From contig CP131915.1 of the NCBI GenBank assembly GCA_030704225.1, positions 2,480,001-2,544,000 on the forward strand: DNA of 64,000 nt, written 5' to 3'. Positions 9,027 through 17,197 of the stretch are shown here, one piece after another (within the stretch, counting starts at the first letter, position 1; every line of letters begins with the position of its first letter). A program made the translations under genes and the position numbers. The notes below the pieces were generated by a model. That model did not search any database. It was not told the DNA's origin and saw only the letters and a program-made list of their open reading frames with translations. This DNA comes from Kosakonia sp. H02 (lineage in GTDB: Bacteria > Pseudomonadota > Gammaproteobacteria > Enterobacterales > Enterobacteriaceae).

Positions 9027-9752
9027 ATGCACTTATCCAGACATCCGACCAGCTACCCCACGCGCTACCAGGAAATTGCCGCAAAACTGGAGCAGGAGTT
9101 ACGCACGCAATACCGTTGCGGCGACTGGTTACCCGCTGAACAGCAACTGGCTACCCGTTTTCAGGTCAACCGCCACACGCTTCGCCGGGCGATTGATCAA
9201 CTGGTCGAAAAAGGCTGGGTTCAGCGCCGCCAGGGCGTGGGCGTTTTAGTCCTGACACGCCCGTTCGATTACCCGCTCAACGCACAGGCGCGTTTTAGCC
9301 AGAACCTGCTCGACCAGGGCAGCCATCCCACCAGCGAGCGACTGCTGGCGGTGCTGCGTCCGGCCTCCGGCCATGTCGCCGACGCGCTCGGCATTCAGGA
9401 GGGCGATAACGTCATTCACCTGCGCACACGCCGCCGGGTGAACGGTATCGCGCTGTGTCTTATCGATCACTACTTCGCCGACCTGCAACTGTGGCCGCTG
9501 CTGCAACAGTTTGATAGCGGCTCGCTGCACGACTTTTTACGCGAGCAGGCCGGGATCAGCCTGAAACGCACCCAGACGCGGATCAGCGCCCGCCGCGCGC
9601 AGGTCAAAGAGAGCCGCTGGCTGGAGATCCCCAACATGGCTCCGCTGCTCTGCGTGCGCACCCTTAACCATCGCGAAGGCGAGGTCAACGCCACGGAATA
9701 CTCCGTCAGCCTGACCCGCGCCGACATGATTGAATTCACCATGGAGCACTGA
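9027..9752 (+). CDS. phnF: PhnF, GntR/HutC-type repressor of the phn operon
   Basis: This 241-residue regulator has an N-terminal winged-helix domain (YQEIAAKLEQELR...RHTLRRAIDQLVEKGWV) and a C-terminal UTRA effector domain. It matches E. coli PhnF in length and sequence. The family represses phosphonate genes. In-frame ATGs at 9018 and 9021 would add two or three residues; I prefer 9027 (MHLSRHPTSYPTRYQEIAA) by comparison with E. coli. It is the first gene of this operon because phnC, phnD and phnE are absent upstream. I see no convincing Pho box before it. Confidence 0.93.
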   Translation: MHLSRHPTSYPTRYQEIAAKLEQELRTQYRCGDWLPAEQQLATRFQVNRHTLRRAIDQLVEKGWVQRRQGVGVLVLTRPFDYPLNAQARFSQNLLDQGSHPTSERLLAVLRPASGHVADALGIQEGDNVIHLRTRRRVNGIALCLIDHYFADLQLWPLLQQFDSGSLHDFLREQAGISLKRTQTRISARRAQVKESRWLEIPNMAPLLCVRTLNHREGEVNATEYSVSLTRADMIEFTMEH

Positions 9753-10205
9753 ATGCATTTTGATACGCCCACTCGCCAGCGCTGGATGGCGGCGCTCGCT
9801 CACGCCACGCCCGAGATGTTGCGCGGAAGAATGCGCACCCTCGGCCTGGCGCCCGTTTATGAACATGTGCGCGCGCCGCAAACGGGCCTAGTGCAAATCC
9901 AGGCGCGCATGGGGGCCACCGGCGATCGTTTTTTCCCCGGCGACGCCACCTTAACCAGAGCGGTTATTCGCCTGGAAAGCGGCACGCTTGGCTTTAGCTG
10001 GGTGCTCGGGCGCGACAAAGGCCACGCCGAACGCTGCGCCGTCTGCGATGCACTGTTACAGGAACCCTCTTACTTCCAGACGTTGATGGAAACCCTGATT
10101 ACCCCGCTGGAAGCGGACCGTGGCGCGCGTATTCAGGCGCGCCAGGCCGAAGTCAACGCCAGCCGGGTCGACTTCTTTACCCTGGTTCGCGGAGATAACG
10201 CATGA
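9753..10205 (+). CDS. phnG: PhnG, C-P lyase core subunit
   Basis: This 150-residue protein matches PhnG in length and position. PhnG is part of the PhnG2H2I2J2 core that transfers phosphonates onto ATP to give ribose-triphosphate phosphonates. The start codon directly abuts the phnF stop (TGAATG), and the phnG stop overlaps phnH by 4 bases. Confidence 0.96.
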   Translation: MHFDTPTRQRWMAALAHATPEMLRGRMRTLGLAPVYEHVRAPQTGLVQIQARMGATGDRFFPGDATLTRAVIRLESGTLGFSWVLGRDKGHAERCAVCDALLQEPSYFQTLMETLITPLEADRGARIQARQAEVNASRVDFFTLVRGDNA

Positions 10206-10786
10206 CCTTACAACCCGCTTTCGCATCCGCCGTTCACGATGCCCAACACTGTTTTCGTCGCCTGTTAAAAGCGATGAGCGAGCCGGGCGTGATCATTTCA
10301 CTCCCGCACATCAAACACGGCTGGCCGCCGCTCAACCCGGCCACCACCAGCGTGCTGCTCACCTTAGTCGATAACGACACGCCGCTCTGGCTTTCCCCGG
10401 CGCTGGATAACGATCTGGTGCGCCAGAACCTGCGCTTTCACACCAGTGCGCCGCTCGTTGAGCAGCCGCAGCACGCGCTGTTCGCCATTGCCGATCACAC
10501 GCTCAGCGCCGAACAACTGAGCGCGCTACCGGGCGGCAGTGATATCAGCCCGGAAAACAGCGCAACCCTGATTTTACAACTCCCGGCATTGAGTGGCGGG
10601 CGCATGTTGCGCCTGACAGGCCCCGGCATTCAGGAAGAGCGCATGATTGCCCCGCAGTTGCCGGAGTGCATTACCGATGAGTTTACCGACCGCCCGCACG
10701 CCTTCCCCACAGGCATTGATGTGATCCTGACCTGCGGCGAGCGCGCGCTGGCTATCCCAAGAACCACGCTGGTGGAGGTGTACTGA
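10202..10786 (+). CDS. phnH: PhnH, C-P lyase core subunit
   Basis: This 194-residue protein matches PhnH, a structural subunit of the C-P lyase core with a PLP-transferase-like fold but no cofactor. The start overlaps phnG (ATGA) and the stop overlaps phnI (TGATG), so translation is coupled along the complex. Confidence 0.96.
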   Translation: MTLQPAFASAVHDAQHCFRRLLKAMSEPGVIISLPHIKHGWPPLNPATTSVLLTLVDNDTPLWLSPALDNDLVRQNLRFHTSAPLVEQPQHALFAIADHTLSAEQLSALPGGSDISPENSATLILQLPALSGGRMLRLTGPGIQEERMIAPQLPECITDEFTDRPHAFPTGIDVILTCGERALAIPRTTLVEVY

Positions 10787-11856
10787 TGTACGTTGCTGTC
10801 AAAGGGGGCGAAAAAGCCATCGCGGCGGCCCATGCGCTCCAGGAGCATAAACGCCGTGGCGATAATGCGCTTTCGGAGCTGAGCGTCGCGCAAATTGCGG
10901 AGCAGATGCATCTGGCCGTCGATCGCGTGATGACCGAAGGCGGCATTGCCGACCGGCAGCTGGCGGCGCTGGCGCTGAAACAGGCGAGCGGCGATAACGT
11001 CGAAGCCATCTTTTTGCTGCGCGCTTATCGCACCACGCTGCCGCGCCTGGCGGTAAGCGAACCCATCGACAGCGCGAAGATGCGTTTAGAGCGCCGGATT
11101 TCGGCGGTCTATAAAGATATTCCCGGCGGCCAGTTACTTGGCCCGACGTACGATTACACCCACCGCCTGCTGGACTTCGCGCTACTCGCCGAAGGCGAAA
11201 CGCCGGAACTCATCCCCCGCGAAGCAGAGCCAGAACACGCCGCCACGCCCCATGTCTTTAGCCTGCTGGTGAAGGAAGGGCTGGCAAAAGCCGAGTGCGA
11301 CAGCAACGCTGCGCCGGACGATATCACCCGCCAGCCGCCGGTTTTCCCCTGCTCGCGTGCGTCACGCCTGCAACAACTCGCGCGCGGCGACGAAGGCTAT
11401 TTGCTGGCGCTGGCCTACTCCACCCAGCGAGGGTACGGGCGCAATCACCCTTTCGCCGGAGAGATCCGCAGCGGCTATATCGGGATTGAAATTGTGCCGG
11501 AAGAGCTGGGTTTTGCGGTGAACATCGGTGAACTGCTGATAACCGAGTGCGAAATGGTCAACGGCTTCGTCGCGCCGGAGGATGAGATGCCGCATTTTAC
11601 CCGTGGCTACGGTTTAGTGTTCGGCATGGGCGAGCGCAAAGCGATGGCGATGGCGCTGATGGATCGCGCCCTGCAAGCCGCCGAGTACGGCGAAGCAATA
11701 AAAAGCCCGGCGCAGGATGAAGAGTTTGTGCTGGCGCACGCGGATAACGTCGAAGCGGCGGGTTTTGTCTCGCACCTCAAACTGCCCCATTACGTTGATT
11801 TCCAGGCCGAACTGGATTTGCTCAGACAGCTTCAACAGGAGAGACCCCGTGGCTAA
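10786..11856 (+). CDS. phnI: PhnI, C-P lyase core nucleosidase subunit
   Basis: This 356-residue protein matches PhnI, which removes adenine from ATP so that methylphosphonate can be attached at C1 of the ribose (with PhnG, H and L). Conserved stretches such as MYVAVKGGEKAI and GEIRSGYIGIEI are present. It overlaps phnH by one base and phnJ by eight. Confidence 0.96.
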   Translation: MYVAVKGGEKAIAAAHALQEHKRRGDNALSELSVAQIAEQMHLAVDRVMTEGGIADRQLAALALKQASGDNVEAIFLLRAYRTTLPRLAVSEPIDSAKMRLERRISAVYKDIPGGQLLGPTYDYTHRLLDFALLAEGETPELIPREAEPEHAATPHVFSLLVKEGLAKAECDSNAAPDDITRQPPVFPCSRASRLQQLARGDEGYLLALAYSTQRGYGRNHPFAGEIRSGYIGIEIVPEELGFAVNIGELLITECEMVNGFVAPEDEMPHFTRGYGLVFGMGERKAMAMALMDRALQAAEYGEAIKSPAQDEEFVLAHADNVEAAGFVSHLKLPHYVDFQAELDLLRQLQQERPRG

Positions 11857-12697
11857 CGCGCTGACCGGTTACAACTTTGCTTTTCTTGATGAGCAGACCA
11901 AACGCATGATCCGCCGCGCGCTGCTCAAAGCGGTGGCGATCCCCGGTTACCAGGTGCCGTTTGGCGGGCGCGAAATGCCCATGCCCTACGGCTGGGGCAC
12001 CGGCGGGATCCAGCTTACCGCCAGCGTGATCGGCGAAGATGACGTGCTGAAAGTGATTGATCAGGGCGCGGACGACACCACCAACGCCGTGTCTATTCGC
12101 CAGTTTTTTACCCGCGTGACGGGCGTGGAAACCACCGAGCGCACGGCCGACGCAACACTTATTCAGACCCGCCACCGCATTCCCGAAACGCCGCTGGCAG
12201 AAGATCAGATCCTCATTTATCAGGTGCCGATCCCCGAACCGCTGCGCTTTATCGAACCGCGTGAAACGGAAACCCGCACCATGCACGCGCTGGAAGAGTA
12301 CGGCGTGATGCAGGTGAAACTGTATGAAGATATCGCCCGCTTTGGCAATTTCACCACGCGCTACGCCTGGCCGGTGCGCGTGAATGAACGCTACGTGATG
12401 GATCCGTCGCCCATCCCGGCGTTTGATAACCCGAAAATGCATATGACGCCCGCCCTGCAACTGTTTGGCGCGGGGCGCGAAAAGCGTATCTATGCCGTGC
12501 CGCCGTTTACGCCGGTGGTGAGCCTCGATTTTGACGATTACCCCTTCGCGCCGCAGAAATGGGATCACCCCTGTGCCATTTGCGGCTCGACCCACAGTTA
12601 TCTCGACGAAGTGGTGCTGGATGATACCGGCACGCGCATGTTTGTCTGCTCCGATACCGATTACTGCCGCCAACAGAGCGAGGCTTTACGCAAATGA
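11849..12697 (+). CDS. phnJ: PhnJ, radical-SAM C-P lyase
   Basis: PhnJ is the iron-sulfur radical-SAM enzyme that breaks the carbon-phosphorus bond. The four conserved cysteines occur at residues 242, 245, 267 and 273, one position later than in E. coli. I start at the GTG at 11849 (then ANALTGYNFAFLDEQTKRM), giving 282 residues against 281 in E. coli; it lies inside the end of phnI. A longer in-frame reading from 11717 runs through phnI and is not supported. It overlaps phnK by 4 bases. Confidence 0.96.
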   Translation: MANALTGYNFAFLDEQTKRMIRRALLKAVAIPGYQVPFGGREMPMPYGWGTGGIQLTASVIGEDDVLKVIDQGADDTTNAVSIRQFFTRVTGVETTERTADATLIQTRHRIPETPLAEDQILIYQVPIPEPLRFIEPRETETRTMHALEEYGVMQVKLYEDIARFGNFTTRYAWPVRVNERYVMDPSPIPAFDNPKMHMTPALQLFGAGREKRIYAVPPFTPVVSLDFDDYPFAPQKWDHPCAICGSTHSYLDEVVLDDTGTRMFVCSDTDYCRQQSEALRK

Positions 12698-13452
12698 CCC
12701 AACCGCTGCTTACGGTGAACCACCTTTCCCATCTTTATGCGCCAGGCAAAGGCTTTCACGATGTGTCGTTCGATTTGTGGCCGGGCGAAGTGCTGGGCAT
12801 TGTCGGCGAATCCGGCTCCGGCAAAACCACCCTGCTGAACGCCATTTCGGCGCGGCTGGTGCCGCAACAGGGCACCATCACCTGGCAGAACCGCGATCTC
12901 TACGCGATGAGCGAAGCTGCGCGCCGCCGCCTGTTGCGCACCGAATGGGGCGTGGTGCATCAACATCCGCTCGATGGCCTGCGCCGCCAGGTGTCCGCCG
13001 GGGGCAATATCGGCGAACGGCTGATGGCGACCGGCGCACGGCATTATGGCGATATCCGCGCCCGCGCCGAACAGTGGCTTGATGATGTGGAAATTCCGCC
13101 GTCGCGCATTGATGACCTGCCCACCACCTTTTCCGGCGGGATGCAGCAGCGTTTGCAAATCGCCCGCAACCTCGTCACACAACCCAAACTGGTGTTTATG
13201 GATGAACCCACCGGCGGGCTGGATGTGTCGGTGCAGGCGCGTTTGCTGGACTTACTGCGCGGGCTGGTGGTGGAGATGAACCTTGCGGTGGTGATGGTGA
13301 CCCATGATTTGGGCGTCGCGCGCCTGCTGGCAAACCGCCTGCTGGTGATGAAACAGGGTCAGGTGGTGGAAAGTGGGTTAACCGACCGCGTACTCGACGA
13401 TCCCCATCACCCGTACACCCAATTGCTGGTCTCCTCGGTATTGCAAAATTAA
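12694..13452 (+). CDS. phnK: PhnK, C-P lyase ABC-type ATPase
   Basis: This 252-residue ABC-type protein has Walker A GESGSGKTT (about residues 38-46), signature FSGGMQQR and Walker B LVFMDEP. PhnK is known to dock onto the PhnGHIJ core and is not a transporter subunit. An ATGA overlap joins it to phnJ. Confidence 0.95.
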   Translation: MTQPLLTVNHLSHLYAPGKGFHDVSFDLWPGEVLGIVGESGSGKTTLLNAISARLVPQQGTITWQNRDLYAMSEAARRRLLRTEWGVVHQHPLDGLRRQVSAGGNIGERLMATGARHYGDIRARAEQWLDDVEIPPSRIDDLPTTFSGGMQQRLQIARNLVTQPKLVFMDEPTGGLDVSVQARLLDLLRGLVVEMNLAVVMVTHDLGVARLLANRLLVMKQGQVVESGLTDRVLDDPHHPYTQLLVSSVLQN

Positions 13453-13462
13453 GGAGTGGATG

Positions 13463-14149
13463 ATGACTGTGTTGCGTGTGGAAAATGTCAGCAAAACCTT
13501 TGTCCTGCATCAGCAAAACGGCGTGCATCTGCCGGTGCTGCGCGAAACGTCGCTCACTGTCGACGCCAGTGAATGTGTGGTGCTGCACGGCCATTCCGGC
13601 AGCGGGAAATCGACACTTTTACGATCGCTGTACGCCAATTATTTGCCGGACGCCGGGCATATTTATGTCAAACATGATGATGAGTGGGTGGATCTGGTAC
13701 AGGCTCCGGCGCGAAAAGTGCTGGATGTGCGCCGTCACACCATTGGCTGGGTCAGCCAGTTTTTACGCGTTATTCCCCGCGTGAGCGCGCTGGATGTGGT
13801 GATGCAACCGCTGCTGGAAAAAGGCGTGTCGCGCGAAGCGTGTGCGCAAAAAGCAGGCGAGTTGCTCACCCGGCTGAATGTGCCAGAACGTTTGTGGCAC
13901 CTTGCGCCCGCAACGTTTTCCGGCGGCGAGCAGCAACGCGTCAATATCGCCCGCGGTTTTATCAATGAGTACCCGATTTTACTGCTCGATGAACCTACTG
14001 CGTCACTGGATGAAAAAAACAGCGCCGCCGTCGTTGAACTGATCGCGCAGGCCAAAGCGCGCGGCGCAGCGATTGTCGGCATCTTTCACGATGGCAGCGT
14101 GCGCGAGCATGTTGCCGACCGCCTCTATCCGATGGGTAGCCACGCATGA
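13463..14149 (+). CDS. phnL: PhnL, C-P lyase ABC-type ATPase
   Basis: This protein of about 228 residues has Walker A GHSGSGKST, signature FSGGEQQR and Walker B ILLLDEP. PhnL joins PhnK on the C-P lyase complex. Two adjacent ATGs exist (13460 and 13463); AGGAG at 13452-13456 is better spaced for 13463. The stop overlaps phnM as ATGA. Confidence 0.95.
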   Translation: MTVLRVENVSKTFVLHQQNGVHLPVLRETSLTVDASECVVLHGHSGSGKSTLLRSLYANYLPDAGHIYVKHDDEWVDLVQAPARKVLDVRRHTIGWVSQFLRVIPRVSALDVVMQPLLEKGVSREACAQKAGELLTRLNVPERLWHLAPATFSGGEQQRVNIARGFINEYPILLLDEPTASLDEKNSAAVVELIAQAKARGAAIVGIFHDGSVREHVADRLYPMGSHA

Positions 14150-15282
14150 TTATCAACAATATCAAACTGATCCTCGAAGACGAGGTGGTCAGCGGTTCGC
14201 TTGAGATGCGCGACGGTATTATCCGCGCGTTTGCCGAAACCCAAAGCCAACAACCTGGCGCGCACGATGGCGACGGCGGCTGGCTGCTGCCCGGTCTTAT
14301 CGAACTGCATACCGATAACCTGGATAAATTTTTCACCCCGCGCCCGAAAGTGGACTGGCCTGCGCACTCGGCGATGAGCAGCCACGACGCGCTGATGGTC
14401 GCCAGCGGCATTACCACCGTGCTGGATGCAGTGGCGATTGGCGATGTGCGCGACGGCGGCGACCGGCTGGAGAATCTGGAGAAGATGATCAATGCCGTGG
14501 AAGATTCACAAAAACGCGGCCTCAACCGCGCCGAACACCGGCTGCATTTACGCTGCGAATTGCCTCATCACACCACGTTGCCGCTGTTTGAAAAACTGGT
14601 TGGCCGCGAGCCGGTCTCGCTGGTGTCGCTGATGGATCACTCGCCAGGCCAGCGCCAGTACGCCAGCTATGAGAAATACCGCGACTATTATCAGGGCAAA
14701 TATCATCTCACTGACGAACAGATGGATCAATTTGAGCAGGAGCAACTGGCGCTGGCCGCCGAGTGGTCGCAGCCCAACCGGCTGGCGATTGCCGCCATGT
14801 GTGGCGCGCGCAACCTGCCGCTTGCCAGCCACGATGACGCCACGCGCGATCATGTGGTGGAATCCCACCAGTTAGGCAGCGTGATCGCCGAATTTCCCAC
14901 CACTTTTGCCGCCGCAGAAGCCTCCCGCGAGCACGGTATGAGTGTGCTGATGGGCGCGCCGAATATCGTGCGCGGCGGTTCCCACTCCGGCAATGTGGCA
15001 GCCCATAAACTGGCGCAGCTTGGCATGCTCGATATTTTGTCGTCCGATTATTACCCCGCCAGCCTGCTCGATGCGGCGTTTCGCGTGGCGCTGGATGAGC
15101 AGAATGCATTCACCTTGCCACAGGCCATCCATCTGGTGACGAAAAACCCGGCACGGGCGCTGAAGCTTGACGATCGCGGCGTGATTGCCGAAGGCAAGCG
15201 GGCGGATCTGGTTCTGGCGCACCACAAAGGTGACCATGTGCACATTGACCATGTCTGGCGCGAGGGGAAAAGGGTGTTTTGA
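14146..15282 (+). CDS. phnM: PhnM, ribose-triphosphate-phosphonate diphosphatase
   Basis: This 378-residue amidohydrolase has the same length as E. coli PhnM, which cleaves diphosphate from alpha-D-ribose 1-methylphosphonate 5-triphosphate. Metal-binding residues are seen in the motifs ELHTDN and HDDATRDH. It overlaps phnL by 4 bases and phnN by one. Confidence 0.96.
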   Translation: MIINNIKLILEDEVVSGSLEMRDGIIRAFAETQSQQPGAHDGDGGWLLPGLIELHTDNLDKFFTPRPKVDWPAHSAMSSHDALMVASGITTVLDAVAIGDVRDGGDRLENLEKMINAVEDSQKRGLNRAEHRLHLRCELPHHTTLPLFEKLVGREPVSLVSLMDHSPGQRQYASYEKYRDYYQGKYHLTDEQMDQFEQEQLALAAEWSQPNRLAIAAMCGARNLPLASHDDATRDHVVESHQLGSVIAEFPTTFAAAEASREHGMSVLMGAPNIVRGGSHSGNVAAHKLAQLGMLDILSSDYYPASLLDAAFRVALDEQNAFTLPQAIHLVTKNPARALKLDDRGVIAEGKRADLVLAHHKGDHVHIDHVWREGKRVF

Positions 15283-15830
15283 TGGGCAGACTGATCTGGT
15301 TAATAGGGCCATCCGGCGCGGGAAAAGACACGTTACTGGCGGCGCTGCGCCAGCGGGAGCATCCGCAGTTGCTGGTGGCGCACCGCTATATCACGCGCCC
15401 GGCCAGCGCCGGTAGCGAAAACCATATCGCCCTGAGTGAAAAGGAATTTTTTACCCGCGCCGGGCAGCATCTTTTTACCCTGAGCTGGCATGCCAACGAT
15501 CTTTACTACGGTATCGGCGCGGAAATAGACCTCTGGTTACAGGCCGGTTTTGATGTGGTGGTGAACGGTTCGCGCGGGCATCTGCCACAGGCGCAGGCAC
15601 AGTATGGCGACCAGTTGCTGCCGGTCTATGTGCAAATATCGCCAGAGATTTTGCGCCAACGGCTGGAAAAGCGCGGGCGCGAGAGCGAAACGGAGATTGC
15701 CGCGCGGCTGGAAAGAGCGGCGCGTTACACCCCCGACGGGTGCCTGACGCTGAATAATGACGGAAGTTTGCTACAGTCAGTTGAAGGACTGGTCACGCTG
15801 ATCCGCGCGCAACAAGGGAAAAGTGCGTAA
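15282..15830 (+). CDS. phnN: PhnN, ribose 1,5-bisphosphate kinase
   Basis: This 182-residue P-loop kinase (LIGPSGAGKDT, residues 7-17) makes PRPP from ribose 1,5-bisphosphate, returning the sugar product of phosphonate breakdown to metabolism. Its ATG overlaps the phnM stop by one base (TGATG). The next operon gene is phnP, 59 bp away; phnO is missing here. Confidence 0.94.
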   Translation: MGRLIWLIGPSGAGKDTLLAALRQREHPQLLVAHRYITRPASAGSENHIALSEKEFFTRAGQHLFTLSWHANDLYYGIGAEIDLWLQAGFDVVVNGSRGHLPQAQAQYGDQLLPVYVQISPEILRQRLEKRGRESETEIAARLERAARYTPDGCLTLNNDGSLLQSVEGLVTLIRAQQGKSA

Positions 15831-15889
15831 TGATGTCGGCGCAGCCACCTGCGCCGGTTACGTCTACTCAACCGTTATAGCGAGGCGTT

Positions 15890-16648
15890 ATGAGCCTGAC
15901 AATTATCCTTACCGGCACCGGCGGCGCACAGTTAGTACCGGTTTTCGGCTGCGACTGCGCCGCCTGTCGCCGCGCCCGCCTGAATGAAGCTTATCGGCGC
16001 AAGCCCTGTAGCGGCGTGGTGCAATTTAACGATGCGGTGACGCTGCTCGACGCCGGTATGCCGGACCTGATGGACAGATTTCCCGCCGGGCACTTTCAGC
16101 AGTTTCTGCTCACCCACTACCATATGGATCATGTGCAGGGTCTGTTCCCGCTGCGCTGGGGCGTGGGTGAAAAAATCCCGGTTTACGGCCCGCCGGACGA
16201 AGAAGGCTGCGACGATCTGTTTAAACACCCCGGTCTGCTCGATTTCAGCCATACGGTTGAGCCGTTTGTGGTGTTCGACCTGCAAGGTTTACAAGTCACC
16301 CCCCTTCCCCTTAACCACTCGAAATTAACCTTTGGCTACCTGCTGGAGTCGGCGCACAGCCGGGTGGCATGGCTGACGGATACCGCCGGGTTACCTGACA
16401 AGACGCTGAAGTTTTTGCTTAATAATCGCCCACAGGTTGTTGTCATAGATTGTAGTTATGAGCCACGCGCGGAAATTCCGAAAAACCACAATGATTTAAG
16501 TGCTATTGTCGCCCTTAACGCGGTAATTGGTTGTCCAAGAGTTATCCTAACGCATATCAGCCATGTCTTTGATCAATGGATGATGAAAAACGCGCTGCCG
16601 ACAGGGTTTGAGGCGGGTTATGATGGTCAGCGGATTGTGCTAGATTAG
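15890..16648 (+). CDS. phnP: PhnP, 5-phosphoribosyl 1,2-cyclic phosphate phosphodiesterase
   Basis: This 252-residue metallo-beta-lactamase-fold enzyme opens the cyclic phosphate released by PhnJ. An N-terminal structural zinc site (CDCAAC, about residues 21-26) and the metal-binding motif THYHMDHVQG (about 75-84) are present. It is the last gene of the phn operon. A GC-rich hairpin at 16669-16700 without a T-run follows. Confidence 0.95.
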   Translation: MSLTIILTGTGGAQLVPVFGCDCAACRRARLNEAYRRKPCSGVVQFNDAVTLLDAGMPDLMDRFPAGHFQQFLLTHYHMDHVQGLFPLRWGVGEKIPVYGPPDEEGCDDLFKHPGLLDFSHTVEPFVVFDLQGLQVTPLPLNHSKLTFGYLLESAHSRVAWLTDTAGLPDKTLKFLLNNRPQVVVIDCSYEPRAEIPKNHNDLSAIVALNAVIGCPRVILTHISHVFDQWMMKNALPTGFEAGYDGQRIVLD

Positions 16649-16668
16649 ACCGCATATTACGGATATAT

Positions 16669-16700
16669 TCGTCCCGCAGCGCCCTGCGGAGCCGGGACGA
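16669..16700 (+). terminator. Possible terminator hairpin after phnP
   Basis: TCGTCCCGC and GCCGGGACGA form an imperfect stem around CAGCGCCCTG downstream of the phn operon. No T-run follows, so any termination would be weak or need Rho. Confidence 0.35.
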
Positions 16701-16845
16701 ATTGCAGCAGCCTGTAATGAGGTCGTTTGAAGGATAAAGCGGACAGACTCGCACCGAGGGTTGCGTATATCGCAGCTGGGTCTTAATACCCGCGTGTGAC
16801 AATAGTTGATAAGCTCAACGCGGCTTTGAAGAGTATTAACTTGCC

Positions 16846-17181
16846 ATGAATGTGCTTTTTATTTGCAGCCGGAACCAATGGCGCAGCCCCACGGCTGAGC
16901 ATGTGTTTCGTCGCTATCCAGGGCTGAATGCCCGCTCCGCTGGCACGCTACGCCAGGCAAGAAAAACCGTCTCGCCTGCCATTATTTCCTGGGCAGATGT
17001 TATTTGCGTCATGGAAGAAGAACACAAAAGCCGGATCCTGACCGACTTTAGCCGTCTGGTGCAGCATAAACCGGTGTATGTGCTGAATATCCCGAATCAT
17101 TACCATTTTATGGACCCGCAACTGGTTGCCCTGCTGGAAGATATTGTTCCATTGCGGCTTGGGCTGCGAGTCCCTGCCTGA
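16846..17181 (+). CDS. Small low-molecular-weight protein tyrosine phosphatase-like protein
   Basis: This 111-residue protein starts MNVLFICSRNQWRSPTAE, with the phosphatase P-loop CX5RS (Cys7 to Arg13). A candidate general acid, Asp in MDPQL, lies near residue 89. It is about 35 residues shorter than Wzb/Etp-type LMW-PTPs, so it belongs to a short subfamily and its substrate is unknown. It stands alone between phnP and the convergent nucleotidase gene. Confidence 0.75.
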   Translation: MNVLFICSRNQWRSPTAEHVFRRYPGLNARSAGTLRQARKTVSPAIISWADVICVMEEEHKSRILTDFSRLVQHKPVYVLNIPNHYHFMDPQLVALLEDIVPLRLGLRVPA

Positions 17182-17197
17182 ACGCGTTAAAACCAAA

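Noticed and set aside
11717..11848. In-frame upstream extension of phnJ
   Set aside because: It runs inside phnI and is absent from E. coli PhnJ; the GTG at 11849 gives the expected length.
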